64,000 nt of DNA from NCBI GenBank assembly GCA_050743075.1, contig JBOGDS010000006.1, positions 1-64,000 on the forward strand, in the 5' to 3' direction. A model generated the notes under the pieces. That model made no database searches and was not told the origin of the DNA. It saw only the letters and a program-made list of their open reading frames with translations. Below, one piece after another: positions 31,853-40,368 of this stretch (the stretch's first letter is position 1; each line of letters begins with the position of its first letter). The stretch comes from JBOGDS01 sp050743075 (lineage in GTDB: Bacteria > Actinomycetota > Actinomycetes > Jiangellales > Jiangellaceae). A program made the position numbers and the translations under genes.

Positions 31853-32806
31853 GTGCTCCGGACGGCGAACGTTCCAGAACTCGTCGAGCGTGCCCGCGAC
31901 GGCAACCCGCGCTCGGTCGCGCGGCTGATCTCGCTGGTCGAGGACGCGTCACCGCTCCTGCGCGAGGTGATGGCCGAACTGGCGCCGCATGCGGGGCACG
32001 CCGCCGTCCTCGGGATCACCGGGTCGCCTGGGGTGGGAAAGTCGACGACTACCTCGGCGCTGGTCACTGCGTTCCGGGCCCATGGTCGTCGGATCGGCGT
32101 CCTCGCCGTCGACCCGTCGTCGCCGTTCTCCGGCGGCGCGCTGCTCGGCGACCGGGTCCGGATGCAGGAGCACGCGACCGATCGGGGCGTCTACATCCGG
32201 TCGATGGCGACCAGGGGTCACCTCGGGGGGCTCGCGTGGGCAACCCCGCAGGCGCTGCGGGTTCTCGACGCCGCGGGTTGCGACGTCGTCCTGATCGAGA
32301 CGGTCGGCGTCGGGCAGTCCGAGGTCGAGGTCGCCGCGCTCGCCGACACGACGCTCGTGCTGCTGGCACCCGGCATGGGCGACGGAATCCAGGCCGCGAA
32401 GGCCGGCATCCTCGAGGTGGGCGACGTGTTCGTGGTCAACAAGGCCGACCGGGACGGCGCCGACCAGGTCGTGCGCGACCTGCAGGGCACGATCCGGCTG
32501 GCCGAGCGGGCACCAGGCGACTGGCGGGAGCCCATCGTCAAGACCGTGGCCGTCCGAGGTGAGGGTCTCGACGACGTGGTCGAGGCCGTCGACAAGCATC
32601 GGGCTTGGCTGGAGAGGTCCGGCGAGCTGGATCACCGGCGGCGGCGGCGGGTGCGCGACGAGATCGAGGCGATCGCGGTCACCGCACTGCGGGAGCGGTT
32701 CGGCGACCTGCACGGCGATGCCAGGCTCGACACGCTGGCCGACAAGGTGCTCGCAAGGGAGCTCGACCCGTACGCTGCTGCTGACGAGATCCTGGCCGCG
32801 CTGTGA
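31853..32806 (+). CDS. meaB: MeaB-type G-protein chaperone of acyl-CoA mutase
   Basis: The 317-residue protein is a G3E-family GTPase with Walker A GSPGVGKS (residues 57-64), the DPSSPFSGGALLGDRVRM switch region, IETVGVGQSEV and VVNKADRDGADQV (the NKxD base-recognition motif). MeaB/ArgK proteins guard B12-dependent mutases by gating cofactor loading and removing inactivated cofactor. It starts at a GTG 4 bp after the thiolase gene, and the mutase is 2.3 kb downstream on the same strand. Confidence 0.95.
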   Translation: MLRTANVPELVERARDGNPRSVARLISLVEDASPLLREVMAELAPHAGHAAVLGITGSPGVGKSTTTSALVTAFRAHGRRIGVLAVDPSSPFSGGALLGDRVRMQEHATDRGVYIRSMATRGHLGGLAWATPQALRVLDAAGCDVVLIETVGVGQSEVEVAALADTTLVLLAPGMGDGIQAAKAGILEVGDVFVVNKADRDGADQVVRDLQGTIRLAERAPGDWREPIVKTVAVRGEGLDDVVEAVDKHRAWLERSGELDHRRRRRVRDEIEAIAVTALRERFGDLHGDARLDTLADKVLARELDPYAAADEILAAL

Positions 32807-32898
32807 GACCGGCGGCGTGGCGGGGAGACAGATTGCCCGGTTTCGGGTACAACGAAAAATGGCAGACGTGTGATCCCGCAGCGCGAGAGGACGTCCCC

Positions 32899-33054
32899 GT
32901 GTTCAAGAAGGTGCTGACCATACTGGCCATCGCCTTCGCCGCGTACTACCTGCTCACGGCTCCCAGCAGTGCGGCGGACGCGGTCAGCGGCGCTGGCTCC
33001 GCACTCGCTGACGGTTTCGAGGCGATCATCACGTTCTTCACCGAGCTGTTCTGA
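32899..33054 (+). CDS. Small membrane protein
   Basis: The 51-residue protein has one hydrophobic N-terminal segment (VLTILAIAFAAYYLL, residues about 5-19), a short Ser/Ala-rich link, and an amphipathic C-terminal part ending ITFFTELF. GAGAGGACG lies before the GTG start. It is followed 15 bp later by the PH-domain gene, so the pair are probably cotranscribed. No family assigned. Confidence 0.7.
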   Translation: MFKKVLTILAIAFAAYYLLTAPSSAADAVSGAGSALADGFEAIITFFTELF

Positions 33055-33069
33055 AAGGCGCGTCGCGCC

Positions 33070-33786
33070 ATGCGTACGCCGCGCGAAGCGTTGAGTGGGT
33101 TCGTCGACGGGTCGGCGCGCTGGCTGGACCGGATCGCCGAGGACGGCCTCGTCCGGATGGTGTGGTGGCGGGTCAAGGCATGGTTCGGCCACCGGATGGT
33201 CGCCCGCAAGCTCGTGCCCGGTGAGCGGGTGATCGCCGAGGTCAAGCACATGGGCCTCCTGTACGTGGTGCCCGGACTGATCGCCCTCGTGGGGCTCGTG
33301 CTCGTGGTGCGGTGGCTGCCGTTCGTGTCAGCCGACGCGGCCTGGTTCGCAGTAGCGCTGGTCGTAGGACTTCTCGGCTACGCGTTCTACCGGGCGTTGT
33401 TGATTAGCCGGGACCGGTTCGTCATCACCGACTCGCGGGTGTTCCGGGTGTGGGGTGTCTTCACGCTCAACGAGGGTGAGATGGAGATCGTCCGGGTGCT
33501 CGACATCGCCGTCGTCCGGCCCTGGTACCTGCGCCCATTCGGGGCCGGGCACATCATCCTGGAGAATGCCGCTCAGGAGCAGGGGCTGCGTGAGATCCAC
33601 TACATACCCGACCCGCAGACCATCGCGATGGCGATCCACCGCCGACGCCGGACGATGATGGGCCTGGGTGGCGACGAGGAGTCGGGGACGCCCCCGTCCG
33701 CCGGGTCGGGCGGGACGCGGACCGGCCGCCGCCGGGCCGACCATCCGCGTTCGCCGGGCCCGATCACTGCCCGGCGGCGGCCGTGA
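33070..33786 (+). CDS. Bacterial PH-domain membrane protein
   Basis: The 238-residue protein has an amphipathic N-terminal region, two hydrophobic segments at about residues 58-80 and 90-112, and a bacterial PH-like domain (bPH_2) after it (LISRDRFVITDSRVFRVWG). The C-terminus is a Gly/Arg/Pro-rich disordered tail. Such proteins are thought to organise envelope complexes, but no substrate is known. ATG 33070 directly follows the small membrane protein gene. Confidence 0.86.
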   Translation: MRTPREALSGFVDGSARWLDRIAEDGLVRMVWWRVKAWFGHRMVARKLVPGERVIAEVKHMGLLYVVPGLIALVGLVLVVRWLPFVSADAAWFAVALVVGLLGYAFYRALLISRDRFVITDSRVFRVWGVFTLNEGEMEIVRVLDIAVVRPWYLRPFGAGHIILENAAQEQGLREIHYIPDPQTIAMAIHRRRRTMMGLGGDEESGTPPSAGSGGTRTGRRRADHPRSPGPITARRRP

Positions 33787-33795
33787 GGATCCCAC

Positions 33796-34302
33796 GTGCC
33801 TGATCCGCTCGACCTGCGGTTCGACCCGATCCGCCGCGCCGCGCAGATCTGGAGCGAGCGGTTCGGCCGGTCGGACGCAATGGCTGCGGCGACCTCGGTC
33901 ATGCGGGTCCAGCAACTGCTGCTGGCCGAGTTCGACCGGATCTGCCGGCCGTACGGCGTGACGTTCGCCCGGTACGAGGCGCTGGTGCTGCTGACGTTCA
34001 GCCGCACCGGAGCGCTGCCCATGGCGAAGATCGGCGAGCGGCTCATGGTCCACCCGACCAGCGTCACCAACACGATCCAGCGCCTCGAGGCGGCGGGGTT
34101 CGTCGCCCGTGAGCCCAACCCGCGCGACGGCCGCGGGACGCTCGCCAGGATCACCGAGGCAGGGCGTGAGGTCGTCGACAAGGTGACCGGGGAGCTGATG
34201 GGAGCCGACTTCGGCATGAGTGCCCTGGGGGCAGACGAACGGGCCACCCTGTTCGACCTGCTCCGAGAACTGCGAGTAGCGGCGGGCGACTTCCGCGAGT
34301 GA
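33796..34302 (+). CDS. MarR-family transcriptional regulator
   Basis: The 168-residue protein has a MarR winged helix-turn-helix: LTFSRTGALPMAKIGERLMVHPTSVTNTIQRLEAAGFV (residues about 66-103), followed by the wing RDGRGTLARITEAG. The GTG start is 10 bp after the PH-domain gene. A near-perfect 20-bp palindrome upstream of the icmA-like gene 720 bp downstream is a reasonable target, but this is inference. Confidence 0.92.
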   Translation: MPDPLDLRFDPIRRAAQIWSERFGRSDAMAAATSVMRVQQLLLAEFDRICRPYGVTFARYEALVLLTFSRTGALPMAKIGERLMVHPTSVTNTIQRLEAAGFVAREPNPRDGRGTLARITEAGREVVDKVTGELMGADFGMSALGADERATLFDLLRELRVAAGDFRE

Positions 34303-34314
34303 CCCCGACCGTGG

Positions 34315-34770
34315 TCAACGTCTCGACCAGGAGTCGGGGCGGGCCACCAGTTCCCGGACGTGCTCGGGTAGCCGCTCGGCCAGGACGTCGGCGACGGTCG
34401 TCTCCTCGAGCACGTCGCGCAGGCTGGCGCGGACGGCGACCCAGACGTCGGTCAGCGGCGCCGCAGGCCCGGGATAGGACGTGTCCTCGGGCGGCCGGCC
34501 CCGCACGGCAGCCAAGGGTCCCTCGGCCGCCCGGATGACGTCGGCCAGCCGGATCTCTCGCGGATCGTGGGTCAGCCGGTAGCCGCCGGCAGCGCCACGC
34601 TGGGCGTCGAGCAGCCCCGCCTTGCGCAGGTCGCCGAGGATCGCCTCCAGGAACTTGCCGGGAATCTCCTGCGAGTCGGCGATCTGCTGGCGGGTCGCCG
34701 AGCCCGGCAGCCGCGCCGCCAACTCGATCACGGCGCGGACGGCGTAGTCGGCGCGGGCGGTGACATGCAC
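34315..34770 (-). CDS. Rrf2-family transcriptional regulator without Fe-S cysteines
   Basis: The 151-residue protein begins VHVTARADYAVRAVIELA, the Rrf2 start, with GTG at 34770 as the conserved start; an ATG at 34800 would add ten residues. The winged helix is at residues about 25-70 (TRQQIADSQEIPGKFLEAILGDL). No Cys is visible in the C-terminal half, so the Fe-S cluster of IscR, NsrR or RsrR types is not expected. It is convergent with the MarR gene. Confidence 0.9.
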   Translation of the reverse strand: MHVTARADYAVRAVIELAARLPGSATRQQIADSQEIPGKFLEAILGDLRKAGLLDAQRGAAGGYRLTHDPREIRLADVIRAAEGPLAAVRGRPPEDTSYPGPAAPLTDVWVAVRASLRDVLEETTVADVLAERLPEHVRELVARPDSWSRR

Positions 34771-34814
34771 GACCGCATCCAACCACCATCGACGCTGCAC
34801 GCGGGCTCCGGTTC

Positions 34815-34946
34815 CTAGGGCCGCAACGCTCCCTGGCCGCGACGGCCGCGCACGCCGTTGGCCACGGCACCGAAGATGCCGCCCACCATCATGCCGATAA
34901 CGAGGATGACGATCACGACGGCGAGCAGGCGGAGAGCGTTCGCCAA
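34815..34946 (-). CDS. Possible very small membrane peptide
   Basis: From TTG 34946 a 43-residue peptide would have one hydrophobic helix (LLAVVIVILVIGMMVGGIFGAVA) and a basic tail RGRRGQGALRP. It precedes the Rrf2 gene on the same strand. The hydrophobic helix is clear, but the start codon is weak and no ribosome-binding site is evident, so this is tentative. Confidence 0.3.
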   Translation of the reverse strand: MANALRLLAVVIVILVIGMMVGGIFGAVANGVRGRRGQGALRP

Positions 34947-35019
34947 CTCACGCCGGTGATCGGCGATCCGACCTCTGTGCGCAGGATGAACTTGTCTCGC
35001 AGCACGAGACGGGAGACGA

Positions 35020-35039
35020 TTACTTGGACGTCCTAGTAA
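35020..35039. promoter_or_regulatory. Candidate operator palindrome upstream of icmA
   Basis: TTACTTGGACGTCCTAGTAA is a 20-bp palindrome with one mismatched pair of ten. It ends 28 bp before the icmA-like start codon, in the promoter-to-leader region. Its size and symmetry fit MarR- or TetR-type dimers, and a MarR gene lies upstream. No second copy is seen in this window. Confidence 0.6.
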
Positions 35040-35067
35040 CGACGTCGACGACGAGTTGGAGGCACGC

Positions 35068-36777
35068 GTGGACGCCCAGCAGATCGAGTCGGGACGGCAG
35101 CGCTGGCAGGCCCGCATCGACGCGGCGCGGGAAGCCGGTCAGGTCCGCGACGCGGACTACACGACGCTGTCCGGACTCGAGGTCGACCCCGTCTACGGTC
35201 CGCCGGAGGGCGCCGCCGACCCCCGCTTCGAGCGGATCGGCTGGCCCGGCGAGTACCCGTTCACCCGCGGCCTCTACGCCACCGGCTACCGGGGCCGGAC
35301 CTGGACGATCCGGCAGTTCGCGGGCTTCGGCAACGCGCTGCAGACCAACGAGCGCTACAAGATGATCCTGCGCTCGGGCGGCGGCGGGCTCTCGGTCGCC
35401 TTCGACATGCCGACGCTGATGGGGCGTGACTCCGACGACGACCGTTCGCTCGGGGAGGTCGGCCACTGCGGCGTCGCGATCGACTCCGCCATCGACATGG
35501 ACGCGCTGTTCTCCGACATCCCGCTCGGCGACGTCACGACATCGATGACGATCAGCGGGCCGGCGGTCCCGATCTTCTGCATGTACGTCGTGGCGGCCGA
35601 GCGGCAGGGCGTAGACCCGTCGGTCCTCAACGGCACCCTGCAGACCGACATCTTCAAGGAGTACATCGCCCAGAAGGAGTGGCTTTTCGCACCGGAGCCA
35701 CACCTGCGCCTGATCGCCGACCTGATTGAATACACCGGGCACCGCGTTCCGAAGTACAAGCCGCTCTCCGTGTCGGGCTACCACATCCGCGAGGCCGGCT
35801 CGACGGCCGCACAGGAGCTTGCCTTCACGCTGGCCGACGGGTTCGGCTACGTCGAGCTGGGGCTGTCCCGTGGCCTTGACGTCGACTCCTTCGCCCCTGG
35901 CCTGTCGTTCTTCTTCGATGCCCACGTCGACTTCTTCGAGGAGATCGCCAAGTTCCGGGCGGCCCGACGGATCTGGTCCCGCTGGATGCGGGACACGTAC
36001 GGGGCCACGACCGACAAGGCGCAGTGGCTGCGGTTCCACACCCAGACCGCGGGCGCGTCGCTCACCGGGCATCAGCCGTACAACAATGTCGTCCGCACCG
36101 CCGTCGAGGCGCTGGCGGCTGTCCTCGGGGGCACCAACTCGCTGCACACCAACGCGCTCGACGAGGTGCTGGCGCTGCCCACGGAGCAGGCGGCAGAGAT
36201 CGCGCTACGTACGCAGCAGGTGCTGATGGAGGAGACCGGCGTCGTCAATGTCGCCGACCCGCTCGGTGGCTCGTGGTACGTAGAGGCTCTCACCGACCGG
36301 ATCGAGGCCGAGGCAGAGGCGATCTTTGCCAAGATCCGGGACATGGGAGAGTCCGAGACCCGCTGGCAACGGGCGTACGGCCCGATGACCGCCGGCATAC
36401 TGCGCGGCATCGAGGACGGCTGGTTCATGGCCGAGATCGCAGACTCCGCGTTCTGGTACCAGCAGCAGCTCGAGAAGGGCGACAAGCGGGTCGTCGGCGT
36501 CAACGTGCACAAGGACACCGTCACCGGCGACCTGGACATCCTGCGGGTATCGCACGAGGTCGAGCACGAGCAGCGCCGCGCTCTCGGCGAGCGTAAGGCC
36601 GCCCGCGACGGCGCGGCCGTCGACGCGGCGCTCGCCCGGATGGTCGAGGCCGCGCGCGGCGGCGACAACATGATCCCGGCGATGCTCGACGCCGCCCGCG
36701 CCGAGGCAACGCTCGGCGAGATCTGCGACGCCCTGCGCGCCGAGTGGGGGGTCTACTTCGAGCCGGCCAGGTTCTAG
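35068..36777 (+). CDS. icmA: Isobutyryl-CoA mutase large subunit-like acyl-CoA mutase
   Basis: The 569-residue protein is the catalytic barrel of the B12-dependent acyl-CoA mutases and lacks the C-terminal B12-binding domain, which must come from a separate small subunit not in this window. Substrate-determining positions read Phe84 (RQFAGFG) and Gln202 (EYIAQKEWLF), as in isobutyryl-CoA mutase, where methylmalonyl-CoA mutase has Tyr and Arg. The GTG start follows GGAGG by seven bases. IcmA converts isobutyryl-CoA and n-butyryl-CoA; Ccr, meaB and adenosyltransferase genes are close. The substrate remains to be proven. Confidence 0.92.
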   Translation: MDAQQIESGRQRWQARIDAAREAGQVRDADYTTLSGLEVDPVYGPPEGAADPRFERIGWPGEYPFTRGLYATGYRGRTWTIRQFAGFGNALQTNERYKMILRSGGGGLSVAFDMPTLMGRDSDDDRSLGEVGHCGVAIDSAIDMDALFSDIPLGDVTTSMTISGPAVPIFCMYVVAAERQGVDPSVLNGTLQTDIFKEYIAQKEWLFAPEPHLRLIADLIEYTGHRVPKYKPLSVSGYHIREAGSTAAQELAFTLADGFGYVELGLSRGLDVDSFAPGLSFFFDAHVDFFEEIAKFRAARRIWSRWMRDTYGATTDKAQWLRFHTQTAGASLTGHQPYNNVVRTAVEALAAVLGGTNSLHTNALDEVLALPTEQAAEIALRTQQVLMEETGVVNVADPLGGSWYVEALTDRIEAEAEAIFAKIRDMGESETRWQRAYGPMTAGILRGIEDGWFMAEIADSAFWYQQQLEKGDKRVVGVNVHKDTVTGDLDILRVSHEVEHEQRRALGERKAARDGAAVDAALARMVEAARGGDNMIPAMLDAARAEATLGEICDALRAEWGVYFEPARF

Positions 36778-36833
36778 GAGCGCGGCATCACCCCCGTTGG
36801 CACGGAGCTCGCCTCTCGGGGGAGGATGGACAC

Positions 36834-37763
36834 ATGACTGCGGAGAGTTTCATGCGGCCCGGGGCTGTGGACTTGTCGGCGCTGGCGGCGCGATCGCAGG
36901 CACCAGCACCCGCGACGAACGGTTCACCGGCGACAGGGGTCGTACTCGACGTCAGCGAGGCGACGTTCCAGGCCGAGGTCCTGGAGCGGTCCATGTCGGT
37001 GCCCGTGGTGATCGACTTCTGGGCCGACTGGTGCGCCCCGTGCAAGCAGCTCTCGCCGATCCTGGAGAAGCTGGCGCTGGAGTACGACGGCAGGGTCCTG
37101 CTGGCCAAGATCGACGTCGACGCGAACCAGCAGCTCGGGGCGGCCTTCCAGGTGCAGTCGATCCCGTCGGTCTTCGCCGTGCTCAAGGGTCAGCCGGTGC
37201 CGCTGTTCCAAGGGGCCATGCCCGAGCCCGAGGTCCGTCAGGTGTTCGAGCAGCTGTTCCAGGTGGCCGCGGCCAACGGGGTGACCGGCCGTCTCGACGT
37301 TCAGCCAGCTGACGCCGACGACACGGCCGAGCCCCAGGCCGAGCCGCCGCACGACCCCAGGTACGACGTGGCGTACGACGCCATCGAGAAGGGCGACTTC
37401 GACGCCGCCGCGGCGGCCTACCAGGCGCTGCTCGCCGAGGCCCCGGCTGACGCCGACGCCAAGGCCGGCCTTGCCCAGGTCGAGCTGCTCCGCCGCACGA
37501 GCACTGTCGATCCCACGGCGGCCCGCACGGCCGCAGACCGCGACCCGGCCGACGTCGACGCACAGCTGAGGGTCGCCGACGTCGACGTGGTCGACGGAAA
37601 GGCCGAGGACGCATTCAACCGGCTGATCGACGCCGTGCGCCGGGCTGGCGGTGACGACCGCGACCGGGTACGCGCGCGCTTGCTCGAGTTGTTCGAGGTG
37701 GTGGGCCACGGCGACCCGCGGGTCGCCAAGGCCAGGTCGGCGCTGGCCAGCGCGCTGTTCTGA
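36834..37763 (+). CDS. CnoX-like thioredoxin with C-terminal TPR-like region
   Basis: The 309-residue protein has a disordered N-terminal 35 residues, a thioredoxin domain with WCAPCK (residues 66-71), and a helical C-terminal half with repeats like DPRYDVAYDAIEKGDFDAAAAAYQALL, typical of YbbN/CnoX. Such proteins hold oxidised clients and pass them to chaperones. The standard two-Cys motif suggests it keeps redox activity. It follows icmA by 56 bp on the same strand. Confidence 0.9.
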   Translation: MTAESFMRPGAVDLSALAARSQAPAPATNGSPATGVVLDVSEATFQAEVLERSMSVPVVIDFWADWCAPCKQLSPILEKLALEYDGRVLLAKIDVDANQQLGAAFQVQSIPSVFAVLKGQPVPLFQGAMPEPEVRQVFEQLFQVAAANGVTGRLDVQPADADDTAEPQAEPPHDPRYDVAYDAIEKGDFDAAAAAYQALLAEAPADADAKAGLAQVELLRRTSTVDPTAARTAADRDPADVDAQLRVADVDVVDGKAEDAFNRLIDAVRRAGGDDRDRVRARLLELFEVVGHGDPRVAKARSALASALF

Positions 37764-37790
37764 CGGCCGCGCTCGCGTAGGGTGCACCGG

Positions 37791-39329
37791 GTGGACGAGG
37801 CGGAGGTCAGGCAGTTCGGGTCGCTGTTCAGTGAGTTTCTCGAGCGGGTCGTGCACACGTCCCGAGGTACGCCGGAGGGCACCGAGTCGCTCGTGGCCAG
37901 GCTGGAGTCGTTCTTCGAGTCCGACCCGCTGGCGCTCCCGGTCGTCACCGAGCGGTTCCGTACATTCGAGCACGCCACGGTCCAGGTCGCCATCGACCGG
38001 TTGCTCGAACGGCCCGGGACTCGTCATGAGCTCCTCGGCATCGCCGGCGCAGGACGGGAGCACAGCTCGCTGACCGAGCTTCTCGAGATGGGCCGGCGGC
38101 ACGGTGCGTTCTGGGTCGGTGCCGTCGACTACGCCGCCGTTCCGGTGTCGGTCGACGAGGAGCGCACGTGCGTGCGGTTCGGCTTCTACCTCATCGACGA
38201 CGGCCGTCGCCGGCTGGCCGTCATGCTCCGCGGCGGCAATCCCATGCACGGGCAGGCCGCGAGCCTCGAGGTGCTCGCGCCTACCTCCGAGGAGGGCCGG
38301 CTGTGGCTTGCAGATCTGCGTGAGCTGCGAGCTCGGCACAACGTGCTCCGCGGCCAGGTGCTCTCGTTCCAGCCGAGTGAGTTCGAGCCTGGCGTCGGGC
38401 CGGTGCGCTTCCACCGCCGTCCTGATCTGGGCCGCGACGACGTCGTCATGCCGCCCGGCGTTCTCGAGCGAATCGAGCGGCACGTCGTCGGGATCGCCCA
38501 GCACCGCCACCGGCTGCTCGCCGAGGGCAGGCACCTCAAGCGTGGCGTCCTCCTCTACGGGCCGCCCGGCACCGGGAAGACGCACACGGTGCGTTTCCTC
38601 TCCGGGGCGTTGAGCGAGTTCACCGTGATCCTGCTGGCCGGACCGGCGATCCGGTTCGTGGCCGAGGCGTGCGCCATGGCGCGGATCCTGCAACCGTCGC
38701 TGATCGTGCTGGAGGACTGCGACCTCGTCGCCCAGGATCGGTCGTTCTCGCCGTTCGACAACCCGCTGCTGTTCACGGTTCTGGACGAGATGGACGGCCT
38801 GGGCAGCGACACCGACGTCTGCTTCCTGCTGACGACCAACCGGGCCGACCTGATCGAGACCGCGCTGGCACAGCGCCCGGGCCGCGTCGACCTCGCGGTC
38901 GAGATCCCGTTGCCGGACGCAGACGGCCGGCGCAGGCTGCTGGACCTCTACGGCCGCGGGATCGAACTGACGGCCGCCGACGTCGAGCAGGTCGTCGCGC
39001 TGACGGCCGGCGTGCCTGCGTCGTTCGTGAAGGAGATGACCCGACGGGCGACGCTGCTCGCCGCGGAGCGGGGCGCCGAGGCGACGCAGGCCGAGGATGT
39101 GCACGCCGCGGCCGAGGAGCTGATGACGGCGCAGGAGCACCTGACCCGCCGGCTGCTCGGAACCGGACCGTCGGACGACGACCGGCCTGCCGGTGGCGAG
39201 CCGGCCGTCGTGGGAGCGCCGGTAGGCGAGGGCGACGCGGTCGTCGGGCACGGCGGCCGGGGCTGGTTCGCCTACGCACCGATACCGCCGCGCCGCGGAC
39301 GGTACCACGGCGGCGGCTTCGACTCCTGA
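37791..39329 (+). CDS. AAA-family ATPase (Vps4/FtsH-like core)
   Basis: The 512-residue protein has a unique N-terminal half (about residues 1-225) and one AAA module: Walker A GPPGTGKTHT (about 257), Walker B LIVLEDCD (about 304), sensor-1 LLTTNRAD and an arginine-finger region AQRPGRVDL, followed by the small lid domain. The C-terminus ends in a Gly/Arg/Tyr-rich tail. AAA proteins of this layout remodel protein complexes; no partner is evident. GTG 37782 is an alternative start. Confidence 0.87.
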   Translation: MDEAEVRQFGSLFSEFLERVVHTSRGTPEGTESLVARLESFFESDPLALPVVTERFRTFEHATVQVAIDRLLERPGTRHELLGIAGAGREHSSLTELLEMGRRHGAFWVGAVDYAAVPVSVDEERTCVRFGFYLIDDGRRRLAVMLRGGNPMHGQAASLEVLAPTSEEGRLWLADLRELRARHNVLRGQVLSFQPSEFEPGVGPVRFHRRPDLGRDDVVMPPGVLERIERHVVGIAQHRHRLLAEGRHLKRGVLLYGPPGTGKTHTVRFLSGALSEFTVILLAGPAIRFVAEACAMARILQPSLIVLEDCDLVAQDRSFSPFDNPLLFTVLDEMDGLGSDTDVCFLLTTNRADLIETALAQRPGRVDLAVEIPLPDADGRRRLLDLYGRGIELTAADVEQVVALTAGVPASFVKEMTRRATLLAAERGAEATQAEDVHAAAEELMTAQEHLTRRLLGTGPSDDDRPAGGEPAVVGAPVGEGDAVVGHGGRGWFAYAPIPPRRGRYHGGGFDS

Positions 39330-39356
39330 CAGTCCGCTCGCACTAGCGTCGGCGGT

Positions 39357-40211
39357 ATGGCCGACGACATCCGCGCGGTACTGGCTCGCCACCTGCCCGG
39401 CCGCTCGGTCGGGACGTTGACGAGGCTGGGCGAGGGCCAGGACAACATCGCGTGGGAGGTTGACGACGAGCTGATCATCCGGCGCAGCAAGCAGTCCGAT
39501 CCGGCCGCACGCGCGGACGCGACCCGACGTGAGGCGGAGCTGCTGGGCGCCGTGGCCGAGCTGTCCTCGTTGCCGGTTCCCGAGCTCGTGTTCGCCGACG
39601 TCGACGCCGGCGTTCTCGCCTACCGCAAGCTGCCTGGCCGCCCGCTGCTCGAACGGCCGGTCGCGGAACCCGTTCGGCTGGCCGCGCCGCTGGGCGAGTT
39701 CGCCGGCGGTCTGCACCGGGCGCCGGTCGAGGTCATGAGCAGGCTCGTGCCCCGAGACGCCGAGCCGATGACGGCGTGGCGCGCGGACGCCGACCTGGAG
39801 TTCCGGCAGGTCGCGGAGCACCTGCCCCGGCCGGCCCGCCGCCTGGTCGAGGCCTTCCTGGGCGCGGACCTGCCGGCGGCGCCTGCGACACTGGCCTTCT
39901 GCCACAACGACCTGGGTTGCGAGCACATCCTGGTCGATGTCGACGGCACGATCACCGGCATCATCGACTGGACCGATGCCGCTGTCGCCGACCCCGCGTA
40001 CGACCTGGCGCTGGTCTACCGGGATCTCGGCCCCGAGGTCTTCGACCTGACGCTGCATCACTACGAGGGCGCGTGGGACGACGATGCCCGCCAGCGGGCC
40101 GTGTTCTACTCCCGTTGCGCCTTGCTCGAGGACATCGCGTACGGCGTTCGAACCGGAGACCATCGCTACTCCGACGCGGGTCTGGCGAACCTGGACCGGA
40201 CCTTCGGGTAG
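39357..40211 (+). CDS. Aminoglycoside phosphotransferase-family kinase-like protein
   Basis: The 284-residue protein has the APH/choline-kinase fold: glycine-rich region GEGQDNIAWEV, the catalytic loop FCHNDLGCEHIL (His-x-Asp, near residue 182) and the metal Asp in IIDWTDAAVADPAYDLA. The usual Asn after the catalytic loop is replaced by His in HNDLGCEH, as in several family members. It probably phosphorylates a small hydroxyl-containing molecule; resistance function is not implied. Confidence 0.88.
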   Translation: MADDIRAVLARHLPGRSVGTLTRLGEGQDNIAWEVDDELIIRRSKQSDPAARADATRREAELLGAVAELSSLPVPELVFADVDAGVLAYRKLPGRPLLERPVAEPVRLAAPLGEFAGGLHRAPVEVMSRLVPRDAEPMTAWRADADLEFRQVAEHLPRPARRLVEAFLGADLPAAPATLAFCHNDLGCEHILVDVDGTITGIIDWTDAAVADPAYDLALVYRDLGPEVFDLTLHHYEGAWDDDARQRAVFYSRCALLEDIAYGVRTGDHRYSDAGLANLDRTFG

Positions 40212-40234
40212 CAAGCGCGGGCACTGGCCGGCTC

Positions 40235-40326
40235 GCGTACCGAACGACAGGAACAATTGCGATCTTGGTCTTCGTGACCTGCGGAAATGCGCCCAGAGAG
40301 GCCGTTGTTCCTGTCGTTCGGTACGC
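40235..40326. repeat. 92-bp element with perfect 22-bp inverted repeats
   Basis: The arms (40235-40256 and 40305-40326) are exact complements over 22 bp; the core reads CGAACGACAGGAACAA on the left. They enclose 48 bp. It lies between the convergent kinase and glgB genes, where it could act as a bidirectional terminator, but there is no T-tract and the arms are longer and less G+C-rich than usual, so a small miniature-transposon-like element is also possible. No flanking duplication is apparent. Confidence 0.75.
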
Positions 40327-40368
40327 CGTGCCTGACACGACCGGCAGACCGGGTTCGCGATGGCGGTG

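Noticed and set aside
34803..35067. Possible cobalamin riboswitch before the B12-dependent mutase gene
   Set aside because: No B12-box or the expected multi-helix leader is visible; the region has only a palindrome and a possible tiny membrane peptide.
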